From positions 74,719 through 138,718 of the forward strand of contig CAMXCT020000133.1 in assembly GCA_947184155.2 (NCBI GenBank): 64,000 bases of DNA. Reading direction: 5' to 3'. The notes beneath the pieces are model-generated. The model had not been told where the DNA came from. It was given only the letters and a program-made list of their open reading frames with translations, and did not search any database. Position 1 is the stretch's first letter. Each line of letters opens with the position of its first letter. This DNA comes from Cladocopium goreaui. Its lineage: Eukaryota > Sar > Dinophyceae > Suessiales > Symbiodiniaceae. Both the position numbers and the translations under genes were made by a program. Shown here one piece after another: positions 10,970 to 21,620 of the stretch.

Positions 10970-11997
10970 ATTCCCCACCTGCCAGGTGAGGGTTGTTAGA
11001 TTTTATCAGAGCTGTTGTCCTCCTCCTCCTCCGCCTCCTCCTCCAGTTTCTCCCCGACCATGTTTGCATCAACTTCCACCTCCACTTCCGCCTTGCCAAC
11101 TCTTCGCCAAGCTCTTCGCCAACTTCCGGGCTCAGTGCGCACTGCTGGACCCCAACACCTTCCCAGCTCAGTGCGCACTGCTGGACCTCAACACCTTCCC
11201 AGCTCAGTGCGCACTGCTGGACCTCAACACCTTCCCAGCTCAGTGCGCACCGCTGGACCTCAACCTGGGACCTTCCCAGCTCAGTGCGCACCGCTGGACC
11301 TCAACCTGGGACCTTCCCAGCTCAGTGCGCACCGCTGGACCTCAACCTGGGAACTTCCCAGCTCAGTGCGCACCGCTGGACCTCAACCTGGGACCTTTCC
11401 AGCTCAGTGCGCACCGCTGGACCTCAACCTGGGACCTTCCCAGCTCAGTGCGCACCGCTGGACCTCAACCTGGGACCTGCCGAGCTCAGTGCGCACCGCT
11501 GGACCTCAACCTGGGGCCTTCCGAGCTCAGTGCGCACCGCTGGACCTCAAAAGCCAGATAGAATGCCAGAAGATATACCAGATAGAATGTCAGATAGAAT
11601 GCGAGAAGATATGCCAGATAAAATGCCATAAGATATGCCAGATAGAGTGCCAGGAGATATGTCAGATAGAATGTTAGAAGATATTATGCCAGATTGAATG
11701 CCAGAAGGTATGCCAGATAGAATGCCAAATAAAATGTCAGATAGAATGCCAGAAGATATGCCAGATAAAGTGCCAGAATGTTTGCCAGATAGAATGCCAG
11801 AAGATTTGAGTAGATAATATGCCAGAAGATATGCCAGATAGAATGCCAGAAGATATGCCAGATAGAATGCCAGAAGATATGCCAGATAGAATGCCAGAAG
11901 ATATGTCAGATAGAATGCCAGAAGATTTGCCAGTAACAAAATGTATAAATGTCATGGTGGGGATCACACGAAGTAAAGTAATTTTTACTATTAAGGT
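10970..11997. repeat. Right inverted repeat of the foldback-like element
   Basis: Mirror of the left repeat: inner end 10973-11008, CT-rich tract 11015-11060, a 36 then 41 bp unit array at 11125-11550 (core CTCAGTGCGCACCGCTGGAC), the 11-12 bp array at 11553-11935 (GATAGAATGCCAGAAGATAT), and outer end 11937-11985. The 41 bp unit shares GGACCTCAACC and GC(C/T)CAGTG with the complement of the left 40 bp unit, so the two arrays are diverged homologues. Confidence 0.85.
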
Positions 11998-13246
11998 TTT
12001 CATTGGAATATTGGAAAGCTTCGAAATCCAGTTATTGGCAATATTTTATAGAGATTTTAATAAGGGATTTAATCAAATTTGAAATCGAGTCTTTTATCTT
12101 TATTATTAGAATTGTTCATTGGAATATCAGGGGCACCCCAATACTAAATACCCACTAATAGTAAAAAAAGATCACCGTGTTTACTATTTGGGGAGGGGGG
12201 GTGGGGGGGTGTTTTAGCAATAGGGAGAGAGGATTATACACTTATACAATGGCAATGGTAATGAAATGGATCAAAACCAGATCAGGAACTAACTGCTCTT
12301 TAGCAACCAAAACGCTTTCTTGGCAAACATTTATTCGGAAGCCAAACCGTCCTCTTCAGAAAGTACATACCCGATCAAAACCATTCTTCGGAAACCAAAA
12401 CATGCTCTTCGTTTTTCGGTGTGGCTGGATGTCTATCGAGTCTATCCCCTCAATCAAAAGTATCATGCCCTATGGATCCAACTACCTTCTGAGGAAGCAT
12501 TTGGGGTATGATGTTGACCAGCAGGACTACAAGTTCAAGATCACCCAAAACAATGTGGGTTTATCTGAAAAAAGGGTAACCCACTCCATCCACTGGTTTA
12601 TTTGTAATGTTCCCAATCAATATAGTTAGATTTGTAAATTACATTCCCGCTTCTGTTGTAGTTAGAACCCCTATAGAGATGGTGTTTAAATTGATAGTCA
12701 ATGTCTAAGCGATCAGGGATTCCCAGTTCATGGATGATGATAACCCAATATATTGGATAATACTGGATAGTATAAGAACCCCCTACAATCAATTGTTCTG
12801 GGGATTAACCATACGTGTTATACTCGAATGGTTGGTGAGTGCCACTGCTCATAATATAGATAATACCCGATAGCGTAGTAACAATCAACAAAGGTGCTTT
12901 CAGTCCCAGTATTATCCAAATATCCCATGAAATCCAACGAAACATCTCATAAACCCACGCTCTATCCCCTTGAATCCCGTTATTTTCCCATTAAATCCCA
13001 TGAAATCGGATTAAAATTCACAAAATCCATACTATATTCTTATATTTGTATATCCATACTATATCCTATTGAATCCGCAATATGAACCCATCAACCAGGC
13101 TATTGTTCATTCAAATCCTGTTAAATCCGTTAACATCCCGTGAAATTCCCACTAAAATCCATTTATATCCTATTAAATCCCATCAAACTCTTATTAAATC
13201 ACCATTCTTCTCCTTTGAACTTGCTGTTGCTCCTCTAAAAAACAGC
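11998..13246. other. No gene seen; degenerate AT-rich repeats
   Basis: 12175-12210 is G-rich. A frame at 12177-12629 is open but AT-rich and unstructured. About 12915-13220 is a loose array of AAATCCCAT-type words (AAATCCCATGAAATC, TTAAATCCCATCAAA) at irregular spacing. Confidence 0.4.
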
Positions 13247-13340
13247 CCCCGTCTCCCCCGTCTCCACGTTCGGTTCGGATGAGCCGAGGCTCTGCTTGGT
13301 AGACGTCCTCCGCAGCTGGCTGGAGGTCTAAAGCATGGGC
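13247..13340 (-). CDS. Exon candidate, unknown protein
   Basis: A GC-rich island with CGCCAAG before it (AG|G) and GGGG|GCTG after it (possible GC donor). The frame from 13340 starts AHALDLQPAAEDVYQAEPRL and stays open to the donor. The opposite strand is also open, so strand is tentative; neighbours favour minus. Confidence 0.4.
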
Positions 13341-13995
13341 CTTGGCGAAGAAAACACCATGGCATCAGAAACAAAATTGGGGATTTGGATCCCATGGTTA
13401 ATTGATTTGTATAGTTTCTGATGCCATGGTCAGTGCATTAATTAATATTAATTAGTGCAATGCATGGCACCATTCATCAGAAACAACAGCCCATGATTAG
13501 TGCAATCGATTCGATGCTTGATTAATTTGTATAGTCGGATGAACATTACCAACATGGATACATTAACTATAGACATCTTAAATGAAGATATCAATTATCT
13601 TGGAAATATGTTGAAACTTCAGATCAAACCATCACAGAATTGCATTGTATTGGAGGAATATGGACTTGGCAATGTATAAAAAAAAATGAAACTATGTTGT
13701 CAGCTCTGGAATTCGGGAATTTGCAAGTCAAAAACATGGAGGTTTTATTACGCAATAGAAGATTAAGGGATTTATATAAAAGACTCCAAAATTTGGCTTT
13801 TACAAGCAAAGATGGGGATTTGTTTATCCACAGAAATCGGTGAATGAATATTCGATCGAAATAGAAGGATTAAAAACATATTCAACCCCTTTCAAACCAC
13901 AAAATTAGACACACAATCATTTTTAACGAACAAACATGGGGAGTTCAACCTAATGAGACACTTAGCTACCTGGACATCCCAAGGTTGTATTTATT

Positions 13996-14534
13996 TTGTA
14001 CTCGGCTGATCTCAAAGAACGTATTTGTCCTTCCTGTCCATCCCTGAACCTGTCCCACCCCTACCACCCCCGTGGTGTTGACCTCGACCAACTATCGGAA
14101 ATTCCGCGTTTGTTTTTGGCGCGATTGTGTTCAAAAAACGGAATGTTCCAATTCGCGCACAAACACGGCTGCAAAGCCATGTGGGCCATACCACAGGTTG
14201 CTCAAGAAAACGTCTTTGTTTCTGAACATGTATCAAAACATGCATTAATTTGTTTGAAAAAAACACTGTTTTCCAAACAAAGACAAACAAATGCATACTT
14301 ATGGCTGCCTAGGCAGTACTGATAAGCCATTTGCTTATTGAGGATGCTCAGCAAGGCCAGCACTTCACCATCTGGTTCAACTTTGTGCAATATGTTGAAG
14401 CAAAAAAAGAAAGCTTTTGCTGCACTGGCCGTGAAGTTCGACACGTCTGCTTGCAGGCTCCAGTGTTCTGTTGGATGCCCGATCAAGGAGTGAGTGGAGG
14501 CCAGGCCAGGTGGCTAGCTGGATTGTGGCGGTAA
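13996..14534. other. Overlapping ORFs of unclear status
   Basis: A plus frame at 13996-14322 (108 codons) and frames on both strands at 14202-14534 have amino-acid composition like real protein (plus: AMWAIPQVAQENVF; minus: IGHPTEHWSLQADVSNFTA). GC content is only slightly raised and no splice borders stand out. Could be an old gene copy. Confidence 0.25.
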
Positions 14535-15223
14535 TGCACTGCGCAAGTCAGCCTGTGTCTGACTCTACTTCTGAAGGGGGTAGGCCACCGCAATCTGAAT
14601 ACTTTCGGCTGTGTCTGCAATTCAGCCCAAAAAATCTGTTGATGAACAAACCAGGATTTGATTTAACCAACAAAATTTACGTTGAATTTGGTAAACAAGC
14701 AAGTATGATGTTTTTGGTTCAGCAAAAGGTGTGGATGTAGGCAATATATGCGAGCATATGTGAGGATCTATACAATTAGCAAGCAAATGTGGGGTTCAGC
14801 TTCAACCAGTTAAGATGAGTGTGTGTGACAGTGTGCGCGCGTGTTTTTTCTTTTGCCTAGAAACAAACACTAACAATCTGAGGTAAAACCAATGATGCAT
14901 CTTGTGAGACCCACAATGTTTTTTTTGCGCTTGCTGAATCCCCCTGCTTTTGTTTGGAGTTGGGTGCATGGCTTAGTATTAACAATTTGCCAAATCAAAT
15001 AGGGATTCAACCAACAAAATTGTGTGATGTTTCAGTTAAGGTATTTTCACATTTTCCCACGCACAGAGATTTGAAAGCAACTAATCTTGCAACTACCACT
15101 AGCTTCAAATCAAATGACGGTTTTCATTAATTATTGATTAAGTCAGCAACCAATCCTTTCCCAAACACTGTTTCAACTTCAGGTGGGGCAACCACTCAAT
15201 CCCCCAACTGCTGACCGGGTTGC

Positions 15224-15261
15224 CTCAACGTAAAAAGGCCAGTCTTTGAATCGGTTGATGC
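15224..15261 (-). CDS. Microexon candidate (38 bases)
   Basis: Preceded by GCGGCTGAG (AG|G) and followed by GCAACC (GC donor). The frame gives INRFKDWPFYVE and ends in phase 0, compatible with the next island at 13340. Unknown protein. Confidence 0.35.
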
Positions 15262-16184
15262 CTCAGCCGCAGGCGTCACTCGTCGTTTGTCACAACTGGG
15301 TGTTGTGGAGCAAATGTTTTGTGTTGAACATTTTTTTGCTTAAAGTTTTTCCCCACAGAAATTTCAAGAGGCGTCAAGTGCAAACATTCGAGATTATGTA
15401 TTCAGTTTTTTTTGAATAAAAGTATAACTTGTTTGGAATATTGAATATATAAATATGTCAAAAAATCAACAACACTCACAAAATCCAGGTGTCATATTGT
15501 TGGATTTGGAATTCATCTTTGGAAACTTTCACATCAAACTCATTGGTTTCTGGCCACAAATTTATCTGAAAATAGGATGCATCAAAAAAAACATTTTTTT
15601 CAAAACCTGCTTTGTCGTGTTACAATTGCCATTGTGGAGTATCCCGCCATTTTCACTGTTTTGGGCAAACAAAATTTGATCAGAGTGTGTGGTATTCCCA
15701 TGTTAACCCCCATTATTATTGAACTTACCAGATTCAAATACCATCATTCATTTTCCTTTTTCTTCTTTGAATGACCTAAGTACTAGAATTGTACTACCAC
15801 TTACTAACCAGCTACTAACCAGATTCCTCTCAGTGGTGGGTTCCTAAAATGAGGTTTCCCCTAAATCATCCAAGTCATTAGACCATAACTTAATATTGAA
15901 ACCTATGGTGATTTGGGAATCCCCAATTTCAAAATATTTTAAGAAACCTCCAAACAGTCCATCTCCAATGATGACTATTCTCCCATTATCAATTTTCCCA
16001 TTCCATTTCCATCATCCCATCATCCCTTACCACATATTTCCCGTGCAAAAATCCATTCAATCCAGTGGTAACTCCCCAATTTTCCAGGCATCTTCCCATG
16101 GGATTTCCATGGGTTTCCCATGGGTTTTCCCATGGGTCTTCCCAGCACCACTGAGCTGCTGGAGCCGATGTCCAAAAGCCTCAC

Positions 16185-16235
16185 CGGCGGCTCCACGGGC
16201 TCCGGCGCTTGCGCCAGCGTCAGGCCCTCGGGCAC
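16185..16235 (-). CDS. Exon candidate, Pro/Ala-rich
   Basis: A 51-base GC-rich island between GGACAGCAG (AG|G) and GTGAGG, a strong donor. It reads VPEGLTLAQAPEPVEPP with phase 0 at both ends, matching the exon ending at 17608. The plus strand of the island is also open. Confidence 0.4.
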
Positions 16236-16589
16236 CTGCTGTCCAAGGCTCTGATCACCAAAAAATATTAAGATATGATAGAGGATCAATGAGAAATACT
16301 AATCTATATAGACATAGCTTAAAATCTTATATTATTATGATTCTGATATTAAATATTAATATATCATCTATATTTAAATATTAAAATGTCCATACTAATC
16401 TTAATATTAAATGGTATGAAATGATATAGACATGATATAGACATATCTCTGAAATTAGAACTTATAGAAATGACACGATATTAGTATTCCGATAGATTAT
16501 AGATATGAAATGGTAGACATTAATCTTTGGGAAATGATATCTATATCAATCAAATCATATTCCATCATATTCTATAATTATCCCAAAAA

Positions 16590-16700
16590 TGATATGAATG
16601 ATAGGGGGTATGATATGGGAATATGATAGGATATGGTAAACATATGAACTCATATGATAGAATATGATAGAATATGATAGAATGTGATAGATATTTTTCA
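16590..16700. repeat. ATATGATAG-type degenerate repeat
   Basis: Repeated AATATGATAG / ATATGATAGG words in very AT-rich intronic DNA. Confidence 0.6.
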
Positions 16701-17368
16701 CAAAATGCAACAAATATATGAGGATATGATAGAGATACAAATGGGAATCATGGGATACAAGTGGAATATCATTGCCCAATTGATTGGATAACTTGAGGTT
16801 CTAACGAGATATTGATGGGAATAACATGAGATAGACACATGAATTGAAATATGTGCCAACATCAATTGGGATTGTAATAAGATTTAGATAGATTTAGTAT
16901 GATTTAGTGGAATATAACGGGATATAATCGGATATTAAACCGAGATTGTGGACATTGTAGTGCCACACAACGTTAGCAAAGTTGGAGAACATTTCACTAG
17001 GCAAATGCTAGGGTTTATGGTAGATGTATTGAGCTAGTTAATGGTTATAACAAACCTATCACTGGGGGGCACCACATTGTAAATAGCATGGGAATGTAAT
17101 TGTATATATAATGAACAATATGAGGATCATAATAAAAAAGTGGATAATCATCTGTTGATGCTGATACTAGTTGGATCTTGAGGGATTTAATGGAATCATT
17201 GGCTAACTAACTAGACATTTGCATTCTAGTACATACTCAGTTCCCGGGCGAAATTATTTAGAACATTGGGTAGCATATGGATAGTAAATACCAGTACTGC
17301 ACAAGGCGTTGGCGGAAGTTTCAAGGATAGGACACTATAGGGGAGGTGAAAAACAGAGTGAATCGCAA

Positions 17369-17500
17369 CGTTTCTACCTTTTCACGCACCTGCATCTTCT
17401 TTCTTCTCACTCTTATCTTTCTCTTCTCTGATCTTCTCTCTTCTTCTCTTCTCCTCTCCGACTCTTCCCACCTCTGCTTTTCCATCTGACTTCTAAACTT
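17369..17500. repeat. Long pyrimidine tract (TCTTCTC-rich)
   Basis: About 130 bases almost wholly C and T on the plus strand, that is GAAGA-rich on the minus strand, just downstream of the minus-strand exon at 17608-18040. On the minus strand it is purine, so it cannot be that gene's branch/pyrimidine tract. Confidence 0.7.
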
Positions 17501-17607
17501 CCTTCGATGATATGAAAGTGAGATAAGACTTGGGATAATACAGTACGAGTACTTGGACAACAATCAGGTGTATATATATATAATAGATAAACATGGGATA
17601 ACCCTTC

Positions 17608-18040
17608 CTGTCTCATCAGGTCTACCGCTTCACGATCGTTGCTAGTGAGAGGGACCAACAACATGCGACAAAGATCTTCTCGTAACGGCACGGCAGCGAC
17701 CATCCTTGTAAAGAAATCCAAATATAGCGCAGTTGTGGGCAAGATGAAAGGACAGGAATAGACAACCTCCATTGCGGTGCTGACCATATGCTGCACAGCT
17801 TCAACTGTGCTGCCAACTTTGGCCTCGCGAACAATGAATGGGCTGACCCCTCTGCGCACACTCTTCACCATGTGCATACCCATGGCACTTGGCGTCACCA
17901 GGCCGAGCATGCCATGTAGAAAGAACACATAGCGAATTTGCGCCCAGGGCAGTTTCATAGCTGCGGGAGCAAGCTCATAGGTGAGTCCCACACCGTCAAC
18001 AATGACGTCACCAGTTCTGTCCATGACAGTGGCAAAAGGG
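17608..18040 (-). CDS. Large exon (139 codons from ATG 18024), unknown protein
   Basis: The sequence GGCTTTTCAG at 18041-18050 precedes the exon. The ATG at 18024 opens MDRTGDVIVDGVGLTYELAP and the frame runs in phase 0 to CAG at 17608, followed by GAAGGG (GA donor). Composition is clearly coding, with an internal part reading VGSTVEAVQHMVSTAM. The AG 16 bases before the ATG could be an internal acceptor or a trans-splice (spliced leader) acceptor; the latter would make this the first exon. No family recognised. Confidence 0.6.
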
Positions 18041-18159
18041 CTGAAAAGCCAAGGTTTCTTGCCCGTAAATGGTTGAATCTAGCTCATGGCTTATGATCAT
18101 CCCCAAATCTTGGGAAGTATAACCTCCCTATCATGAAACTGCTCATATAACGATCAGAA

Positions 18160-18534
18160 TCAAATTTGTTTTAGATTGTATAAGTTGCAATTATCGCGTA
18201 AGTTTATTGGGTCCATGTGGCACAACAAGTTAAACAAAATTGAGTGATTTAGGGTTAAAACTCCGGTGAAATTACTCCCAAATGAAAAAAACGGAGTTCT
18301 GTATGTTCCTGTAATCAACGAAAAAACACATGCTGTGAAAAAAGAGGTTGGGTTCAATCTGTGATACTTTCCCGCCCATGGATCCATATGGATCCAGAAG
18401 CCGGGCATGGATGGATGCACTCGGATCCAAGTGCCCGCACCTGGTTCTGCATTCTCATCTTCTCCTTGGTGCTTTACGATGAGTGCGTAGAGCACGGGGG
18501 ATGATGTCAGAATTTGGGATACCAATGGATTCAC
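18160..18534 (-). CDS. ORF with possible exon, unknown
   Basis: Open for 124 codons on minus; the first half (ALIVKHQGEDENAEPGAGTW, about 18415-18490) is protein-like, the rest less so. An internal 24-base piece at 18441-18464 has AG|G and CAG|GTGCGG borders. It would lie upstream of the exon at 18040. Confidence 0.3.
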   Translation of the reverse strand: MNPLVSQILTSSPVLYALIVKHQGEDENAEPGAGTWIRVHPSMPGFWIHMDPWAGKYHRLNPTSFFTACVFSLITGTYRTPFFSFGSNFTGVLTLNHSILFNLLCHMDPINLRDNCNLYNLKQI

Positions 18535-18827
18535 ACATGGCTGGTCATTTTATGTTTAAACCAAACCAATAAACCACTAGACCATCATCATGGATTGCGA
18601 GTCAATTTTGGAGATTTCAAGACTGACTCGCAACTGGCTGGTTTTAGATCCAACTGGGCTTCAACTGGCTTGATTTTTGATCGTACCCATATCCAAAATG
18701 TTGCTAACGTGAGATCAAATGATAGGATACATACATGCAAAATACCAGGCAGGTGGGTACAAACACCTTTCACAGTGTGTTTAGAATGTTTAGAATTTCT
18801 ATTCTTACTTTGTAATCTCACGCTCTA

Positions 18828-19091
18828 TCACACAATGTTTGCTGGCCAAGAGGTTTTAGTTTCTTGTTTGCCCAAATGTGTCCATGCTAACTTCATTGCC
18901 CCTTCTTGCCACTTCAATCTCTCCATGTAATCATGGCTCAAAACCCCTTGGTAAACATCCCGCAATGAGCCGTTGCGATTCTGATCAACCCCATGTTGGA
19001 TCCTTTGGAGTTCTTTGGTACCCACAACCATATCTCCCAATTTTGGGATTTGGTATTGACCCATAGATGTAGTCCCAATATTTGGGATCAT
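18828..19091 (-). CDS. ORF, possible exon, unknown
   Basis: A minus frame containing GVDQNRNGSLRDVYQG and YMERLKWQEGAMKLAW; composition is strongly protein-like. An acceptor CCAAAG|G near 19005 fits, the donor is unclear. Confidence 0.35.
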   Translation of the reverse strand: MIPNIGTTSMGQYQIPKLGDMVVGTKELQRIQHGVDQNRNGSLRDVYQGVLSHDYMERLKWQEGAMKLAWTHLGKQETKTSWPANIV

Positions 19092-19163
19092 TTGGCAAAG
19101 GTCTATGTCTATACTTAATGGATTTTAATAGTATGTCAAATGATCCTGAATTCTGCTGCGAAC

Positions 19164-19240
19164 CTTGGCCCTTTGCCACAGCCATCGAGGGGCTGGGTTC
19201 CAAAACATCCGTCTGCCTTGCAGTGTATATTCCCGCCAAC
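19164..19240 (-). CDS. Exon candidate, unknown
   Basis: Bounded by TTGACCCCAG (AG|G) and GTTCGC (GT donor). The frame starts LAGIYTARQTDVLEPSPSMA. The plus strand is also open, so strand is tentative. Confidence 0.4.
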
Positions 19241-19429
19241 CTGGGGTCAAGGGCCTGGGTAGGTCTCAAAATGGTGGATGCAACCCCTAAGTGGGGATAA
19301 CTATGGTAATAACCTCCAGAAGTGTCGATATAACCCCCTACAACTATGCTTATAACATCTTATACCTGTATATTATATAGCCCACTTATTGGTGGTACTG
19401 CACCCCCAAGTACACCAACATAGCATGAC

Positions 19430-19678
19430 GTGGCATTTTTGTTTGCTGAACATGATGGTACATCATGGGATCTTGGGGTGCCTTATTTTCAGTCAAATGC
19501 ACCTCAGAAAATAGACATCGCATTCGTCCAACAAGAAGCTTTGTCAGTTGTAGTAGAACTTGGCTACAACTGTACTTCCAAAAATTACAGAAAGCTTCCT
19601 GTGTACTTCCACGTCACCCATCTGCAAAAGGAGTACAAATTACAGAGTAGTACAGCATTTCGTCCAGTCTGCGCATAA
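19430..19678 (+). CDS. Plus-strand ORF of 82 codons, unknown
   Basis: Protein-like composition (GTSWDLGVPYFQSNAPQKID ... STAFRPVCA, then stop), TTG start as called. A second plus frame follows at 19747 (MISAVGVVRNLIAEHHLND). Not GC-rich and no splice borders; may be a gene fragment. Confidence 0.3.
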   Translation: MAFLFAEHDGTSWDLGVPYFQSNAPQKIDIAFVQQEALSVVVELGYNCTSKNYRKLPVYFHVTHLQKEYKLQSSTAFRPVCA

Positions 19679-19917
19679 ATTGAGATGGGGAAGGCAAACT
19701 AGTCGCAAGACAGATCTAGACAGGTAAATCTCGTTAAACACTAAAAATGATATCTGCTGTCGGTGTTGTCAGGAACCTGATTGCTGAACACCACTTGAAT
19801 GACAGTATCAAAATGACGTACTTCTGTGGGGCATTACTTAGTAGTTTAGTAACCTTGGTTAGGAAGTCCCAGATTCGTGGGTTATCCCATGTATATATAT
19901 ATATGGTGCAGCGTTGG

Positions 19918-20410
19918 CCACCCCCCCTCCCCCCCCCCACCAATGGGTATGGGTGGACAGTATCGTCTGGTTCTTCTGGCCCCCCCCTGTGGCCTGTGGT
20001 GGTGGTATGGTTCTTCTGGTCCCCCCCCCGCCCTGTGGCCTGTGGTGGTGGTATGGTTCTTCTGGTCCCCCTCCCCCTGTGGCCTGTGGTGGTGGTATGT
20101 TGGGTATGTTGGTATGTTGGTATGTTGGTATGTATGTTGGTATGTTGGTATGTATGTTGGTATGTATGTATGTATGTATGTATGTATGTATGTATGTATG
20201 TATGTATGTATGGAATGTAAGGTAAGGTAATGTAAGGTAAGGTAATGTAATGTAAGGTAAGGTAATGTAAGGTAAGGTAATGTAATGTAATGTATGTATG
20301 TATGTATGTACGTAGGTATGTAGGTAGGTAGGTAGGTAGGTGTAGGTATGTATGTATGTATATACACCACCACAGGGGCATCATACCCCCCCCCATCCCA
20401 TGGGGGGGGG
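19918..20410. repeat. Composite simple-sequence block
   Basis: In order: C-runs with about three copies of a ~50 bp unit (CTGTGGCCTGTGGTGGTGGT core, to 20100); GTAT tetranucleotides (20100-20215); GTAAG/GTAATGTAA pentanucleotides (20215-20290); GTAT and GTAG again (20290-20365); an inverted CACCACCACAGGGGC; and C/G runs. The long open frames through it are repeat artefacts. Confidence 0.85.
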
Positions 20411-20490
20411 TGGGAACACGGGACACGGGACCATATATATATATATGACTTGTAGCTATGGTTACTAATCAGTTGCTAAGTGGGATGATC

Positions 20491-20566
20491 CTCCAAGTGG
20501 TATTCAAGGAGTGCTTCAACAAGGTTGATGCTTCGTCCACACCAGGAGCCAAGGCTTCACATTTCC
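20491..20566 (-). CDS. Exon candidate, strand uncertain
   Basis: On minus it is bounded by CGCCAAG|G and GATCAT (GA donor) and reads KCEALAPGVDEASTLL. On plus, a frame ending PWRCIPETDY before GTAATA (20595) is equally good. Minus is preferred only because most neighbours are minus. Confidence 0.35.
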
Positions 20567-20961
20567 CTTGGCGATGCATCCCAGAGACTGACTACGGTAA
20601 TAACCACATTGTAAATTAAAAAACACTTATATACATGTAGTATGTATACAGTATAATATACATGGCATAGCCCCAGTCATATAGGGCTTCGAAAGAACTT
20701 GATATATTAGATGCACATCCGAGCAGAACAATGGCGAAGATCCCAAGTTGTGAATCCCGAGAAAAAAAAGGCAACAAGGCAGTACCTTGGAGAATAAGAT
20801 TTTGCGATATCTAGCAAGTTGTTAGCCAGCTGTATCTCGGATACGAAAAACACAAGTCCGCATCCAATATTTTCTTTTGAGTATCTACAGTTGGATGATT
20901 CAAAAATCAATGTGTATTGGAGCATTCACTAGTCATCATCAACCAATTCGATAAATTGTTG

Positions 20962-21037
20962 ATCTGGGTAAATTCAATATTTCACGACTATAACCATGAT
21001 TCCAATGAGGTCACAGTGAGGTCACTATAATATACCC
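20962..21037. repeat. Inverted-repeat element (CTGGGTAAATT family)
   Basis: Left end ATCTGGGTAAATT and an internal AGGTCACAGTGAGGTC box match the complete element at 23811-23932; the right end reads TATAATATACCC. Confidence 0.6.
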
Positions 21038-21073
21038 TTTTGCCCAAGATAGAGGTCCGCAGCCTAACTCAAG

Positions 21074-21277
21074 GTGAAACTGCGGCGTTTTTTGGTTGCC
21101 AACAGAACAAGTGAAGTGCCAGCCGGCAGCCCCATTCCCGGAGGCACCTTTGGGCAAGCGGTTGTTCTTGCAAAAGACCCAGGGCGGATGACCGCGATGC
21201 ATCTGCCAGCCAGGCCCGATGGCAGGACTGTTCCAGTGGCACGTCATGATGGCCTTCTGTATTACCGCCTATTATGA
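21074..21277 (+). CDS. Plus-strand ORF, 67 codons, possible terminal exon
   Basis: A GC-richer frame following CTCAAG|GTG (so read as an exon, not a GTG start) and ending at a TGA after HDGLLYYRLL. Contains GTFGQAVVLAKDPGRMTAM. If real it is the last exon of a plus-strand gene. No family recognised. Confidence 0.4.
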   Translation: MKLRRFLVANRTSEVPAGSPIPGGTFGQAVVLAKDPGRMTAMHLPARPDGRTVPVARHDGLLYYRLL

Positions 21278-21389
21278 TTCAACCATCAAGCATCTTAGTA
21301 GATGTTAATATGAGATAGTACTTTTTACTTAATACCAGCACATCAAACAAATTCATGATATCCAATATTTCATAACCTCCGCAGCTTAC

Positions 21390-21497
21390 CTCCGGCATCA
21401 CCAGCGGCGCTCAGCGCCTGGTCCGCGGAGAGGAGGTAGTACTGATCGATGCGGTCAATGATGCGCTGATGCGATGCGCGGACCCACCACTCGTGGC
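21390..21497 (-). CDS. Exon, unknown protein
   Basis: Bounded by GACGAG|G and GTAAGC, a near-consensus donor. Reads HEWWVRASHQRIIDRIDQYY then LLSADQALSAAGDAG. Strong coding look; family unknown. A family A inverted-repeat element (21515-21620) lies 18 bp from its 5' edge. Confidence 0.5.
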
Positions 21498-21514
21498 CTC
21501 GTCATGTTGGTAAA

Positions 21515-21620
21515 GTCTCTGGTAAACTAACAATTTGCTATTGAACATGGCCATTTGCTGACTGTAGTTGGGGTATTTTACCTATTATTTCAATGGTGAT
21601 CCATATGTTAGTTTACCAGA
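21515..21620. repeat. Inverted-repeat element, family A (diverged)
   Basis: Left end TCTCTGGTAAACTAAC, right end GTTAGTTTACCAGA; near-perfect inverted pair, just beside the exon at 21390-21497. Confidence 0.75.

Larger units (their letters stand above)
5803..11997. mobile_element. Foldback-like composite element with minisatellite inverted repeats
   Basis: Two ~1 kb blocks, 5803-6850 and 10970-11997, carry the same parts in mirror order. Outer end: CTTTACTTCGTGTGATCCCC on the left and its complement near 11960-11980. Then an 11-12 bp array (TCTTCTGGCAT-type / AGATAGAATGCC-type), a 40/41 bp array, a GAG- or CTC-rich tract, and an inner end (AATCTAACAACCCTCACCTG at about 6818-6837 / complement near 10985-11004). 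The 4.1 kb interior is unique and holds the intronless ORF at 9488-10042. Long inverted ends made of tandem repeats are the hallmark of Foldback/Galileo-type DNA transposons in animals; applying that here is inference. No transposase was recognised and no target-site duplication was established. Confidence 0.6.

Noticed and set aside
10917-11677. Three overlapping plus ORFs of 212-220 codons with AQCALLDLNTFP repeats
   Set aside because: 41 bp repeat open in every frame; part of the right inverted repeat, not a gene.
5803-11997. LTR retrotransposon
   Set aside because: The repeats are inverted, not direct, and no gag/pol motifs, primer binding site or TG...CA ends were seen.
19734-20426. 230-codon minus ORF with YIHTYIHTY repeats
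   Set aside because: Microsatellite translation.
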